Shown in pieces: positions 1 to 7,702 of a stretch of DNA of 64,000 nucleotides. Position 1 is the first letter of the stretch; each line of letters starts with the position of its first letter. The DNA is taken from contig NZ_JAHYCA010000002.1 of NCBI RefSeq assembly GCF_019430905.1, positions 186,001 to 250,000 of the forward strand, given 5' to 3'. Below the pieces are notes generated by a model. The model worked only from the letters and a program-made list of their open reading frames with translations. It searched no databases and was not told where the DNA came from. Both the position numbers and the translations under genes were made by a program. Origin of the DNA: Billgrantia antri. Its GTDB lineage: Bacteria; Pseudomonadota; Gammaproteobacteria; Pseudomonadales; Halomonadaceae.

Positions 1-149
1 ACATCGGCGAACTCTTCATCCTGCATCCAGGCATGACGCTTGACGACTTCTTGGTGTACCAAAGGGATCATCGAGGGGCCTCCACCGAACCCGAGTAGGC
101 CGATTCGGAGAAAGGAAAAGAACAACTTGCCCTGTAGTGATGCTGTCAT
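1..149 (-). CDS. Chromate transporter, N-terminal fragment (cut by window edge)
   Basis: Only the first 49 codons lie in the window; the gene continues beyond base 1. They carry the N-terminal signature of CHR-family transporters, GLLGFGGGPSMIPLV followed by HQEVVKRHAW, and match closely the start of the complete chromate transporter subunit at 10871-11443. The family exports chromate across the inner membrane. The ATG at 147-149 is the first in frame. A 9-bp inverted repeat at 183-210 lies just upstream. Whether this is a full-length ChrA or a half-size subunit cannot be seen here. Confidence 0.8.
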   Translation of the reverse strand, partial: MTASLQGKLFFSFLRIGLLGFGGGPSMIPLVHQEVVKRHAWMQDEEFAD

Positions 150-182
150 GTCAGCCGATGTCCTAGTCTGTGCGTCTCACCC

Positions 183-210
183 TATGCTTAAAAACAATCG
201 CTTAAGCATA
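183..210. promoter_or_regulatory. Inverted repeat between the divergent chromate transporter and GntR genes
   Basis: TATGCTTAA, ten bases, then its exact reverse complement TTAAGCATA. The site lies 34 bases upstream of the chromate transporter start and 112 bases upstream of the GntR gene. Perfect 9-bp arms with about two helical turns between arm centres suit a dimeric regulator. The regulator is unknown. Confidence 0.45.
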
Positions 211-283
211 AGAGAAAGCTATTTTTCTAGTAAAAATCGATTATTTGACCTAGATTATGTCTCACAGCTTCAAGCGTCAAGCT

Positions 284-293
284 CGGTATACCA
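284..293. promoter_or_regulatory. GGTATACC palindrome, site 1 (putative GntR operator)
   Basis: GGTATACC core at 285-292, about 29 bases before the start codon of the GntR gene at 322, so binding here would repress that gene. The same core occurs at 1065, 8542 and 8758, always upstream of genes in this pathway region. Short GTATAC-centred palindromes are typical operators of FCD-type GntR proteins. Confidence 0.6.
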
Positions 294-321
294 AATTCCA
301 TAAAGAGAATGGAGTCACGCC

Positions 322-978
322 ATGAATGAAGTGCTCAAGCAGGGCAGTGCCACGACGGCCAGCAGGATCTACGAAATGCTCCGCCAGGATCTGCTCGATG
401 GCCGCTACGCTGCCGGCGAGCGGCTGTCGATCGCATTGCTGCGAGAAACCTATCAGGTGGGCCTGAGTCCGCTGCGCGAGGCGCTGAACCGTCTGGCGGC
501 CTATGGTCTGCTGCGCCAGGAGAACCAGCGCGGCTTTCGCGTGCTGGAGTTGAGCCGCGACGAGCTTGCCGATATCACCGAAATGCGCCGTCAGCTAGAG
601 GGCAAGGCGTTGGAGCTTGCCGTCAAGCATGGCGATGAAGAGTGGGAATCCCAGCTTTTGGCCGCGAATCATCGCCTATCGAAGGTCTGCGCTCATACGC
701 CGGTCGTGGAGTGGGAGCAACTGCACTCGCGCTTCCACAATGCCCTCGTCGCCCCTTGTGGTTCGGTCTGGTTGTTGCGCTTCATCTCGCAGCTGCACGA
801 CCAATTCGATCGCTATCGGCGCGTGGCGCCACGCGCCCAGGAGCTGCGTCATCAGCTCGATGCCCAGCATCAAGAACTGGTGGACCTGGCTCTGGCTCGC
901 AATGCTAGCGGTGCCCGGGAATTGCTGGAGGAGCACATCACGCTTTCCAGCGAAGTGGCGCAGAAGAGCTGCCGCTAG
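322..978 (+). CDS. GntR-family regulator, FCD subfamily
   Basis: 218 aa. Winged helix-turn-helix at about residues 12-78 with the GntR recognition segment LSPLREALNRLAAYGLL, then an all-helical FCD effector domain (about 85-210) with the typical LHSRFHNAL motif and a late HQELVDLALARN helix. Such proteins are usually repressors released by small organic acids or related ligands. GGAG at 310-313 supports the ATG at 322. A GGTATACC palindrome lies between promoter and start, which suggests autoregulation. The same palindrome precedes the creatininase-family gene, the oxidase operon and the MFS gene, so this is the likely local regulator of all of them (inference). Confidence 0.88.
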   Translation: MNEVLKQGSATTASRIYEMLRQDLLDGRYAAGERLSIALLRETYQVGLSPLREALNRLAAYGLLRQENQRGFRVLELSRDELADITEMRRQLEGKALELAVKHGDEEWESQLLAANHRLSKVCAHTPVVEWEQLHSRFHNALVAPCGSVWLLRFISQLHDQFDRYRRVAPRAQELRHQLDAQHQELVDLALARNASGARELLEEHITLSSEVAQKSCR

Positions 979-1062
979 GCAGCCCTGGCGCGGCGTACTG
1001 AAGTCCTTTGCCGTAGCCCCCCCCTCTTTACAGGGGCGGTTAGCTTCGGCTAGTGTTGGTTT

Positions 1063-1074
1063 ATGGTATACCAA
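1063..1074. promoter_or_regulatory. GGTATACC palindrome, site 2
   Basis: ATGGTATACCAA, with the core at 1065-1072, lies 81 bases upstream of the preferred start of the creatininase-family gene. It is part of the four-site set in this region. Confidence 0.6.
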
Positions 1075-1153
1075 TTACACCTGTATCATGCCATAGACCA
1101 CAACACGCGACCAGGCGTTGAAGTTCGCCGCGCAGGTGCCGAGGGAGAGCGGG

Positions 1154-1984
1154 ATGGAAGGTCAGAGTGAGAATCAGAAGAGCCAGGTAGATAGCTATGT
1201 GTTAACGGAGATGACCTGGCCGGAGGTCGAGGAGGCGCTCAAGACCGTCAAGATGGCCATCGTGCCGGTCGGAGCGCACGAGCAGCATGGACCGCACATG
1301 AACGAGAGCTGCGATGCAGTACTTGCCATCGAGATGGCCAAGCGCCTCGCCGCTGTGCTGCACCCACAGGTGCTGGTGACGCCCACGGTCAACATGGGAG
1401 TCTCCCCGCACCACCTGAACTTTCCCGGCACCATCAGCCTGCGCCCCGAAACCCTGCTGGCCGTGCTGCGCGACATGGTCGTCTCGCTGCAGCGTCACGG
1501 AATCGACAAGGTGTTGTTCCTCAATAGTCATGGTGGAAATCAAGCCACGCTTGGCCTGGCCTGTGCCAGCTTCATTCAGGAATTAGGCGTGGCGTGCTAC
1601 TACGCCAAGACCACCGCTTCCGCCAAGAAGGCCATGAAGGAGCACATTTCCTCAACCCTGTTCGGCCATAGCTGCGAGCGCGAGGTTTCCGAGGCGTACT
1701 ATCTAGCTCCCCACCTGGTGCGCTCGGAACGGCTCGAAAAGGGCGACATCGTGCACGGAGGCTATTGGGAGGGATTGCGCCCGGGCAACCCTCTCCAGGG
1801 CTTTTACTACTACGAAGAAATGACCCGCAACGGCTGCATCGGCGACGCCACCCGGGCAAGCCATGCCATCGGCAAGGCCATCGTCGAGGAGGCGCTCGAG
1901 GAGCTATCGGCGGCGCTGCGGCCGCTGCTTTCCGAAACTGTCCAAGCCCAGGCTGAGCACGATGATAGAGAGCTTGCCACCTGA
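1154..1984 (+). CDS. Creatininase-family amidohydrolase
   Basis: 276 aa. Residues matching the family's metal and catalytic ligands are all present: E43 and H45 in PVGAHEQHGPH, D54, H126 in NSHGGN, and E177 in HSCEREVSE. The family hydrolyses cyclic or linear amide bonds with a dinuclear metal centre (creatininase, several ring-opening hydrolases, peptide-processing MftE). The substrate here is unknown. I chose the ATG at 1154 because GAGGGAGAG precedes it; an in-frame TTG at 1118 has no good ribosome site. An upstream GGTATACC palindrome ties it to the GntR gene at 322. A hydrolase beside an oxidase, aldehyde dehydrogenase and amino-acid-dehydrogenase-like operon would fit degradation of a nitrogen-containing compound. 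Confidence 0.85.
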   Translation: MEGQSENQKSQVDSYVLTEMTWPEVEEALKTVKMAIVPVGAHEQHGPHMNESCDAVLAIEMAKRLAAVLHPQVLVTPTVNMGVSPHHLNFPGTISLRPETLLAVLRDMVVSLQRHGIDKVLFLNSHGGNQATLGLACASFIQELGVACYYAKTTASAKKAMKEHISSTLFGHSCEREVSEAYYLAPHLVRSERLEKGDIVHGGYWEGLRPGNPLQGFYYYEEMTRNGCIGDATRASHAIGKAIVEEALEELSAALRPLLSETVQAQAEHDDRELAT

Positions 1985-2039
1985 AGGGGTACTGACAAGA
2001 AACGAGCGGTTGGTCAAATCACAACGAGAGAGCGATGAC

Positions 2040-2345
2040 ATGTACATCATTTTGACAAGCAAGCTGGGCGAATACGATGCCCGGCCGGGGCAAGGCATCG
2101 CCCCCGTCGAATCTTACGAATACTTCTTTTATGGCAGGAAGAAGGCCGACTTCACCATTGCCGAGGTCAATGGTGACCAGGGCCGGGTCAGCATTGTCGA
2201 GACCGGGGAGGGCGGCAAGACCAATAGCGTGCCGCTGAAATTCTTTGAACGCTTCGACACCATCGCAGCGGCGCGAGCCGAACTCGAGCAGCTGGTGACC
2301 TTCGGCAGCATCGACACTCGTCTGGAGAAGGCGCCGCTGCACTGA
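2040..2345 (+). CDS. Small protein of unknown function
   Basis: About 101 aa, soluble and acidic to neutral, without signal peptide or membrane segment. I do not recognise the family. It begins MYIILTSKLGEYD and contains an aromatic YEYFFYGRKK stretch. It sits 55 bases after the creatininase-family gene and ends just before a strong terminator, so the two are probably cotranscribed. CGAGAGAGCG precedes the ATG at 2040. A longer form starting inside the previous gene's 3' end is possible but less likely. Confidence 0.65.
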   Translation: MYIILTSKLGEYDARPGQGIAPVESYEYFFYGRKKADFTIAEVNGDQGRVSIVETGEGGKTNSVPLKFFERFDTIAAARAELEQLVTFGSIDTRLEKAPLH

Positions 2346-2368
2346 GCCGGCCGTCTATCTGTCATCCT

Positions 2369-2406
2369 CGCCCCCCGTTCCCATCGGTACGGGGGGCGTT
2401 GTTTTT
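2369..2406 (+). terminator. Rho-independent terminator after the creatininase-family operon
   Basis: Ten-base stem CGCCCCCCGT (2369-2378) with ACGGGGGGCG (2389-2398), a ten-base loop, then TTGTTTTT. It closes the 1154-2345 unit. Confidence 0.9.
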
Positions 2407-2489
2407 CTGGACCTTCGTGTACCAGATGCCAACGTTTTGACGCGATGTGATAAGATACTTTTTGACGAACCCTAGCTTCGAGACAACCG

Positions 2490-3161
2490 ATGGTAGCCCG
2501 AATGGCAGAATCCTGGACACAGGAAGACCTTTCACCGATCCGCGACAAGGTATATGCCTATCTCAAGGACGCCATACTGCGCGGCGAGTACAAGGCTGGT
2601 GACCGTCTGGTCGAAAGGGTGCTGGCCGAAAAGCTCAACATCAGCCGCACGCCCATCCGCGAGGCGCTGTTTCGCCTCGAGACCCAGCGTTTCGTGCGTA
2701 CCGTGCCGCGCAAGGGAGTGGTGGTCAACGAGATCACCCAGGCGGAGATTCTCGAGGTGTTCATGATTCTGGCCTCATTGGAGTCGCTGGCGGCTCGCCT
2801 GGCCGCGCAGAAGGTCAACGACGAGATCGTTGCCGAGATCGACCGCCTCATGGCCGAGATGGACGAAGCCCTGCAGGACGGTGACGGCGATGAGGTAGAG
2901 CTCAACATCAAGTACAACGACCTGATTGGCCGGGCCTCGGGGAATCCGAAGCTTCACGAGATGCTGGTCGACCTGAAGGACTATGTGCGCGCCTTTTCGA
3001 ATCTCAGCAGCGCCCTGCCCGGGCGCACCAAAGAGGCCTTGCGCGAGCACCAGGACATCCTCGGCGCCATTCGCGGTGGGGAAGAGGACCTGGCCGAGAG
3101 CTTCACCCGGATTCACCTCGAGAAGTCGCGCAAGGCGTATATGAACCGTTCGCAGGTCTGA
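2490..3161 (+). CDS. GntR-family regulator, FCD subfamily (second copy)
   Basis: 223 aa. Winged helix at about 18-85 (IRDKVYAYLKDAIL, NISRTPIREALFRLE) and an FCD domain at about 90-215 with the EVFMILASLESLAARLAA and YNDLIGRASGN helices. Only loosely similar to the regulator at 322, so it probably has its own ligand. It has its own promoter region after the terminator at 2369-2406 and converges on the six-gene operon. No GGTATACC palindrome lies upstream. Start at 2490 (ATG) or possibly 2502 (ATG); neither has a strong ribosome site. Confidence 0.87.
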   Translation: MVARMAESWTQEDLSPIRDKVYAYLKDAILRGEYKAGDRLVERVLAEKLNISRTPIREALFRLETQRFVRTVPRKGVVVNEITQAEILEVFMILASLESLAARLAAQKVNDEIVAEIDRLMAEMDEALQDGDGDEVELNIKYNDLIGRASGNPKLHEMLVDLKDYVRAFSNLSSALPGRTKEALREHQDILGAIRGGEEDLAESFTRIHLEKSRKAYMNRSQV

Positions 3162-3199
3162 TCGGGCAGTAGAGACAAGCGATACAGGACAGAAAAGGC

Positions 3200-3232
3200 A
3201 AGCCGAGCGCTCACAGTGCTAGCGTCCGGCTT
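3200..3232. terminator. Hairpin between convergent genes, likely bidirectional terminator
   Basis: Near-perfect 12-bp stem (3200-3211 with 3221-3232, one mismatch and one wobble) around a nine-base loop, in the gap between the GntR gene and the convergent aspartate-dehydrogenase-like gene. On the minus strand it is followed by GCCTTTTC, on the plus strand by CATTTCAT, so termination is plausible both ways. Confidence 0.55.
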
Positions 3233-3269
3233 CATTTCATACCCCTTCCGTTGGCGTGGCAGTGGCTGT

Positions 3270-4088
3270 CTAACCGATCACCAGCGGTGAGGAGAGATTC
3301 TTCAGCGCACGGGCCACGCTCATGGCAACAATATAGCCGGTCTTGGGGTTGTCGGGCGAAGGCGTGTTCTGCACTTCGATACGTACCTCGCCGAACAGGC
3401 CTTTGGCGGAAACCTCATGCACATTCTTCTCGATGGTGGGATCGACCAGTACTCGAACCTGGGTGGCCTCGAAGCCCACTCCGGCCAAGCTCAGCGCCGC
3501 CGAGACGTTGACGCTCTCGGGAAATACACGTGAAGACTCACGGGCATTGCCCTCGAAGATCAGCGTCGGCTGCGTCACCGTGTCGAGATCCACAACTTCC
3601 TCGGCGTAGGTGTCACGCCACGCCTTTACCGGCTTGCGGGTCGTCAGCGTAACGCGCTCCAGTGGGCCCTGGGCGGCAGCGGCGATACGGTCGAGACCGG
3701 CAATCGCCGCCGAGGGTATCAGCACGCGCTTTTGCTGCTGGCTGGCGCTGGCCATGATCCGGTCATATAGCTTCTGGTCGCAGAAGGCGCCGACCGAGAC
3801 CACCATGAAATCGCAGCCGTGTTGCAGTGAAGTCTCGGCATAGCGAATCACGGCTTCGTGTCCTGCCGTCTCGACCACCACGTCGGGGCGAAAGGCAAAG
3901 AAGGTCTCTTCGTTGTCGGTAATCGTGCAACCGTCCAGTGAGATGTCGTCATACTTGCCGGCATTGCGTACTAATACGCTGGTCAGGCGGGTGTTACCCG
4001 CCTGACCGCTGAGGATGGCCTCGGCGACATCCTTGCCTGCCGTACCGTAGCCGATGAGCCCAACTCGAATCGCGTGTTGCTCTGTCAT
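3270..4088 (-). CDS. Aspartate-dehydrogenase-like NAD(P) oxidoreductase (DUF108)
   Basis: 272 aa, usual length for L-aspartate dehydrogenase (NadX/AspDH). N-terminal Rossmann motif GYGTAG (G13-G18), then the conserved VSVGAFCD and PSAAIAGLDRI segments, TRKP around the middle and the C-terminal NPKTGYIVAMSVARAL block of the family. Known members reversibly deaminate L-aspartate to oxaloacetate or iminoaspartate. There is no nadA or nadC nearby, so a catabolic role on an amino or imino acid made by the operon is more likely than NAD synthesis (inference). It is the last of six minus-strand genes, eight bases after the ferredoxin gene. ATG at 4086-4088; another ATG lies four codons upstream. Confidence 0.82.
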   Translation of the reverse strand: MTEQHAIRVGLIGYGTAGKDVAEAILSGQAGNTRLTSVLVRNAGKYDDISLDGCTITDNEETFFAFRPDVVVETAGHEAVIRYAETSLQHGCDFMVVSVGAFCDQKLYDRIMASASQQQKRVLIPSAAIAGLDRIAAAAQGPLERVTLTTRKPVKAWRDTYAEEVVDLDTVTQPTLIFEGNARESSRVFPESVNVSAALSLAGVGFEATQVRVLVDPTIEKNVHEVSAKGLFGEVRIEVQNTPSPDNPKTGYIVAMSVARALKNLSSPLVIG

Positions 4089-4096
4089 TGCGTGCC

Positions 4097-4435
4097 TCAT
4101 GCCTCTGCCTTGGGTTTGACCTGGCACGTGCCGGCAGCACCGCCCTTGGGTGTCTCTTCCCAGGAAACCTTGACGTCGCCCTTGAGAAAGGTCTGGCAGG
4201 CGAGGCGATAGCCCTGCTCCAGCTCTTCGGCAGAAAGCAGCTTCTCCTCCTTCTTCTTTACGGCGTCGGTGTTCTCGCGGCCCTCCTCGACGAGACATTT
4301 GCAGGTGCCGCAAAGCCCGCCGCCGCACTTGAACGGGATACCGCCCTTCTCGCGCAACGAGATGCGCAGCAGGTTGGAATCTTCCGGGGCGCTGATGACC
4401 TTGCCGCCGCTGGTAATGAAAGTGATGTCCGGCAT
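4097..4435 (-). CDS. 2Fe-2S ferredoxin (plant type)
   Basis: 112 aa. Cluster ligands C37-x4-C42-x2-C45 and C80 in the order FKCGGGLCGTCKC and LACQ, the plant/bacterial oxygenase-type arrangement. A small one-electron carrier. It sits between the reductase gene (30-base gap) and the aspartate-dehydrogenase-like gene, so it is the natural electron shuttle from that reductase to the HDO-type oxidase at the head of the operon (inference). Confidence 0.88.
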   Translation of the reverse strand: MPDITFITSGGKVISAPEDSNLLRISLREKGGIPFKCGGGLCGTCKCLVEEGRENTDAVKKKEEKLLSAEELEQGYRLACQTFLKGDVKVSWEETPKGGAAGTCQVKPKAEA

Positions 4436-4465
4436 GACGATTACCTCGCTGGATCCGGTGATGCC

Positions 4466-5482
4466 TCAGGCCACGCTGCCTTCGAGCTCATGGGTGAAGT
4501 TAAAGCTGTCGGCATAGATGCGCTCGACGTCGAGGCCGCGCTGGGAAAAGCTCGTCTTGGCGGCAGCGATCATCGGCGGCGGGCCGCACAGGTAGGCATC
4601 GAAGGCGCTGAGGTCCTCGAAGTCCTGGCACACCGCCTCGTGCACGAAGCCGCGGCGACCGCCCCACTCGGGGTCGGGCTCCGAGAGCACGGGCACGTAG
4701 CGGAAGTTGGGCAGCGTTCGTGCCCACTGGCGTAACTGCTCGTCGAGGTAGAGGTCCTCTACACGGCGTACGCCCCAATAGAGGGCGATGCCGGGACGCT
4801 CGGGTTCGTCCAGCAGCGACTCGATGATGCTCTTGAGCGGTGCCAGGCCGGTGCCACCGCCCACCATCAGCAAGTCGCGTGGACTCTTGGCGTCATGGCG
4901 GAAGTTGCCCAGCGGCAGTTCCACGTCGAGGGTGTCGCCTGGTTTGTAGTCGGTCTCGAGTCGGCCGGTGAAATGGCCGCCGGGGACGCGACGGATATGG
5001 AAGTCGAACAGCTCGCCGCGGTGGGGCGAAGCCATGGAGAAGCTGCGGGGGCTGCCGTCGTCCAGCATCACGTTGAGGTACTGGCCCGGATGGAACACCA
5101 CCTCGCTGGCCGTGGGGATGCGCAGTACCAGGTGGGTCACATCGTGGCTCAGCTTTTCAAGCCGCTCGATGGTAGCAACATGGAAATCGGCCGGGATGTA
5201 GCCTTCCGGCAGCAGCTTGGCACTGATGGTCAGGTCGCTCTGGGCGCATGCCTGGCAGGCCAGTGCGTAGCCCGCCTCGGCTTCCTCTTCGGTCAGTCCG
5301 AAGGGGAACTCCTCGTAGTCGACCGTGCCTTCAAGCAGCTTGATGCGGCAGGCACCACAACCACCGAAGCGGCAGTCGTGAGCGAGCGGAAAACCGGCAC
5401 GCTCGGCAGCCTCGAGCAGTGGTTCGCCCGTCTGGGCTTCGAAGCTTTCTGAGGTCTCGGAGAGAGTAATACGGTAGCTCAT
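4466..5482 (-). CDS. 2Fe-2S/FAD/NAD(P)H electron-transfer reductase
   Basis: 338 aa. N-terminal ferredoxin domain (C37, C42, C45, C76), FAD-binding domain with RSFSMAS at 146-152, and an NAD(P)-binding domain with GGGTGLAP at 208-215 and a C-terminal CGPPPM motif. Same layout as phenol hydroxylase, benzoate dioxygenase and CDP-6-deoxyglucoseen reductases: it takes hydride from NAD(P)H and passes single electrons to a partner oxygenase. A strong AGGAGG lies before the ATG. The neighbouring separate ferredoxin and distal HDO oxidase are the likely partners. Confidence 0.9.
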   Translation of the reverse strand: MSYRITLSETSESFEAQTGEPLLEAAERAGFPLAHDCRFGGCGACRIKLLEGTVDYEEFPFGLTEEEAEAGYALACQACAQSDLTISAKLLPEGYIPADFHVATIERLEKLSHDVTHLVLRIPTASEVVFHPGQYLNVMLDDGSPRSFSMASPHRGELFDFHIRRVPGGHFTGRLETDYKPGDTLDVELPLGNFRHDAKSPRDLLMVGGGTGLAPLKSIIESLLDEPERPGIALYWGVRRVEDLYLDEQLRQWARTLPNFRYVPVLSEPDPEWGGRRGFVHEAVCQDFEDLSAFDAYLCGPPPMIAAAKTSFSQRGLDVERIYADSFNFTHELEGSVA

Positions 5483-5601
5483 GGCAGCCTCCTGGAGTGC
5501 ACCCGTTTCAAGGCATGGTCTTGTCGTTGTTGCAGGGTGTCTGTGCTTGGCTGATCGTCAGGGGAGTCGGCAAGGGCGGGCCGCTTGCCGACGTCGCATG
5601 C

Positions 5602-6081
5602 TTATTTCTTGATGTCGGCTTCGACCACGACCTCATGGCCGGAGTCGCGCAGGTGATTCTGTAGCGCTTGCAAGGCCGCCAGTCCGGCCTGGGTGTCCTG
5701 CTCGCCGTTGCCGCCGCTCAGGCCGACGCCGCCAATCACCTCGCCATCGACGACGATGGGAAAGCCGCCGACGAACACGGCAAACTTGCCCTCGAAGCTC
5801 CATTGAATGCCGAAGGCTTCGTTGCCCGGCAGAGCGGGGCCGTTGGGGGCGGTATTGAACAGGTGGGTCGAACGCTTGTGCCCGGCAGCGGTGAAGGCCT
5901 TGTTCCAGGCGATCTGCGGGCCGGTGACGCGGGCGCCGTTCATGCGCTCCAGCGCCAGCGGGTAGCCGCCGTCATCCACAACGCAGATGGTTTCCAGCAC
6001 GCCGATCTCTTCGGAGCGCTGCTTGGCGGCTTCCACCATCAGCTTGGCTTCTTCCAGTTCCAGTCGAAATACCTGTTTCAT
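5602..6081 (-). CDS. GlcG/HbpS family protein (DUF336)
   Basis: 159 aa, single domain with the family's LELEEAKLMVEAA helix, ICVVDDGGYPLALERMNGA strand-turn, and GGFPIVVDGEVIGGVGLSGG near the C-terminus. Members bind heme or cobalamin-type cofactors or serve as small accessory proteins in catabolic operons; the precise role is unsettled. No signal peptide, so cytoplasmic. Lies between the aldehyde dehydrogenase (41-base gap) and reductase genes in the same operon. Confidence 0.87.
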   Translation of the reverse strand: MKQVFRLELEEAKLMVEAAKQRSEEIGVLETICVVDDGGYPLALERMNGARVTGPQIAWNKAFTAAGHKRSTHLFNTAPNGPALPGNEAFGIQWSFEGKFAVFVGGFPIVVDGEVIGGVGLSGGNGEQDTQAGLAALQALQNHLRDSGHEVVVEADIKK

Positions 6082-6122
6082 GGGCTTACCTTGTCGTCAG
6101 GTTGTCGTTGTGAATGCCGCAC

Positions 6123-7577
6123 TCAGCGGCCGATGTAGACAGTCTTGGTCTGGGTGAAGAAATCCAGCCCGGCGCGACCCGACTCTCGAAACGTTGAGGT
6201 GCTCGACTGCTTCAGGCCGCCGAAGGGCGCGTTGACCAGATTGCCGGTGGTGGTGCGGTTGACCTTGACCGTGCCGGCCTGGATATCGAGCGGGAAGCGC
6301 TGGATATAGGCGATGTCGTTGGTTACCAGCGCGGCTGACAGGCCGTAGGGCGTATCGTTGGCCTTGACGATGGCATCCTCGTAGCCGTCGATCTCGATCA
6401 CCGCGACCACCGGGCCGAAGATCTCCTCGCGGGCGATGCGCATCTCCTGGGTGACGTCGCTGAAGATCGCCGGCGCCACGTAGAAGCCCTTGGCATAGTC
6501 GCCCTCGCTGAGGTGCTCGCCGCCATGCACGTGCGTGGCCTCCTGCTTGCCAGACTCGATGTAGCCAAGCACGCTGTCGAGCTGCTGGCGGGTGGCCAGC
6601 GGACCGATCTGGGTGCCTTCGGTCATGCCGTTGCCGATCTTCAGCGTCTTGACCTTCTCCACCAGCCGCGCGAGGTACTCTTCTTTCAGGCTGCGGGCGA
6701 TCAGCACCCGGCTGGTGCCGGTGCAGGCCTGGCCGGTCAGCGAGAAACCGCCCTTCACGGTCAGGTCCACCGCAGTATCGAGGTCGGCGTCTTCCAGCAC
6801 GATCAGCGGATTCTTGCCGCCGAGTTCCATCTGGGTGCGGGTGGCCATGGCTGCGGCGCGGTGAATGCGCTCGCCGGCGGCGGTGGAGCCGGTGAACGAG
6901 ATCGCCTTCACCACGGGGTTGGCGGTGATCTCCTCACCTATCGCCGAGGCGGCCCCGGTGATGAAGTTGAATACCCCTGCCGGGGCGCCGGCATGATGCA
7001 GGGCCTCGGCCAGGCGGTAGCCTATCAGCGGCGCATCGGACGAGGGCTTGAACACCACGGTATTGCCGGTAATCAGGGCCGGGGCGATCTTGCGGGCCGG
7101 GATCGAGATCGGGAAGTTCCACGGCGTGATGACGGTGGCCACGCCGAGCGGCTCGCGCTGGGTGTAGACCATCATCTTGGCGTCGTCCTGGGGGAAGGTC
7201 TCGCCGGTGATGGTCTGGCCTTCGATCGCGTAGAAGCGCAGGGTCTGGGCGGAACGCGCGATCTCGTCGCGGCTGTTGGCCAGCAGCTTGCCTTCCTCGC
7301 GGGTCAGTTCCTCGGCGAACTGTTCGACATTCTCCATCAGGTAGTCGGCGGCCAGATTGAGGATCTTGGCGCGCTGCGAGATCGGAGTCGCGCGCCAGGC
7401 GGCGAAGGCGTGGTCTGCTGCCGCGATGGCCTGGCGTGCATCTTCGACGGAGGATGCCTGGAAGTGGCCGAGCAGGTCGTCCTGGTCGGCGGGGTTGCGG
7501 TTCTCGAAGGTTTCCCTCGAGGTGCTGGCGACCCACTGGCCGTCGATATAGTTGAGAAACTGGGTTGCGTTATCCAA
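6123..7577 (-). CDS. NAD(P)-dependent aldehyde dehydrogenase
   Basis: About 484 aa with all catalytic residues: N154 in TPWNFP, K177 in FKPSS, E251 in MELGGKNP and the nucleophile C285 in GQACTGTSR. The GGFSLTGQACTGTSRV block resembles alpha-ketoglutarate-semialdehyde dehydrogenases, but the substrate cannot be fixed from sequence. I prefer the TTG at 7577 because AGAGGT lies seven bases before it and this gives the usual family length; a GTG at 7613 would add 12 residues without a good ribosome site. Second gene of the six-gene operon, 89-125 bases after the oxidase gene. It probably oxidises an aldehyde released by the oxidase step. Confidence 0.9.
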   Translation of the reverse strand: MDNATQFLNYIDGQWVASTSRETFENRNPADQDDLLGHFQASSVEDARQAIAAADHAFAAWRATPISQRAKILNLAADYLMENVEQFAEELTREEGKLLANSRDEIARSAQTLRFYAIEGQTITGETFPQDDAKMMVYTQREPLGVATVITPWNFPISIPARKIAPALITGNTVVFKPSSDAPLIGYRLAEALHHAGAPAGVFNFITGAASAIGEEITANPVVKAISFTGSTAAGERIHRAAAMATRTQMELGGKNPLIVLEDADLDTAVDLTVKGGFSLTGQACTGTSRVLIARSLKEEYLARLVEKVKTLKIGNGMTEGTQIGPLATRQQLDSVLGYIESGKQEATHVHGGEHLSEGDYAKGFYVAPAIFSDVTQEMRIAREEIFGPVVAVIEIDGYEDAIVKANDTPYGLSAALVTNDIAYIQRFPLDIQAGTVKVNRTTTGNLVNAPFGGLKQSSTSTFRESGRAGLDFFTQTKTVYIGR

Positions 7578-7702
7578 GACGCTTACCTCTTCGTCGTCGC
7601 TGGCTGTCGTCACGGGCTGTTATCACGCTCCCAGCCGCGTGGTGGCCATCCGCCGGCATCGGGCCGGCAGATGACATCACGCGAGGCTAGGTAGGGGCTC
7701 GA

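Noticed and set aside
40-303. 87-codon plus-strand frame opposite the chromate transporter start
   Set aside because: The minus strand encodes a clear chromate transporter N-terminus there, and the rest covers the AT-rich promoter region with its palindrome.
3270-4088. NadX for NAD synthesis
   Set aside because: No nadA or nadC neighbours; the gene is in an oxidase/aldehyde dehydrogenase operon.
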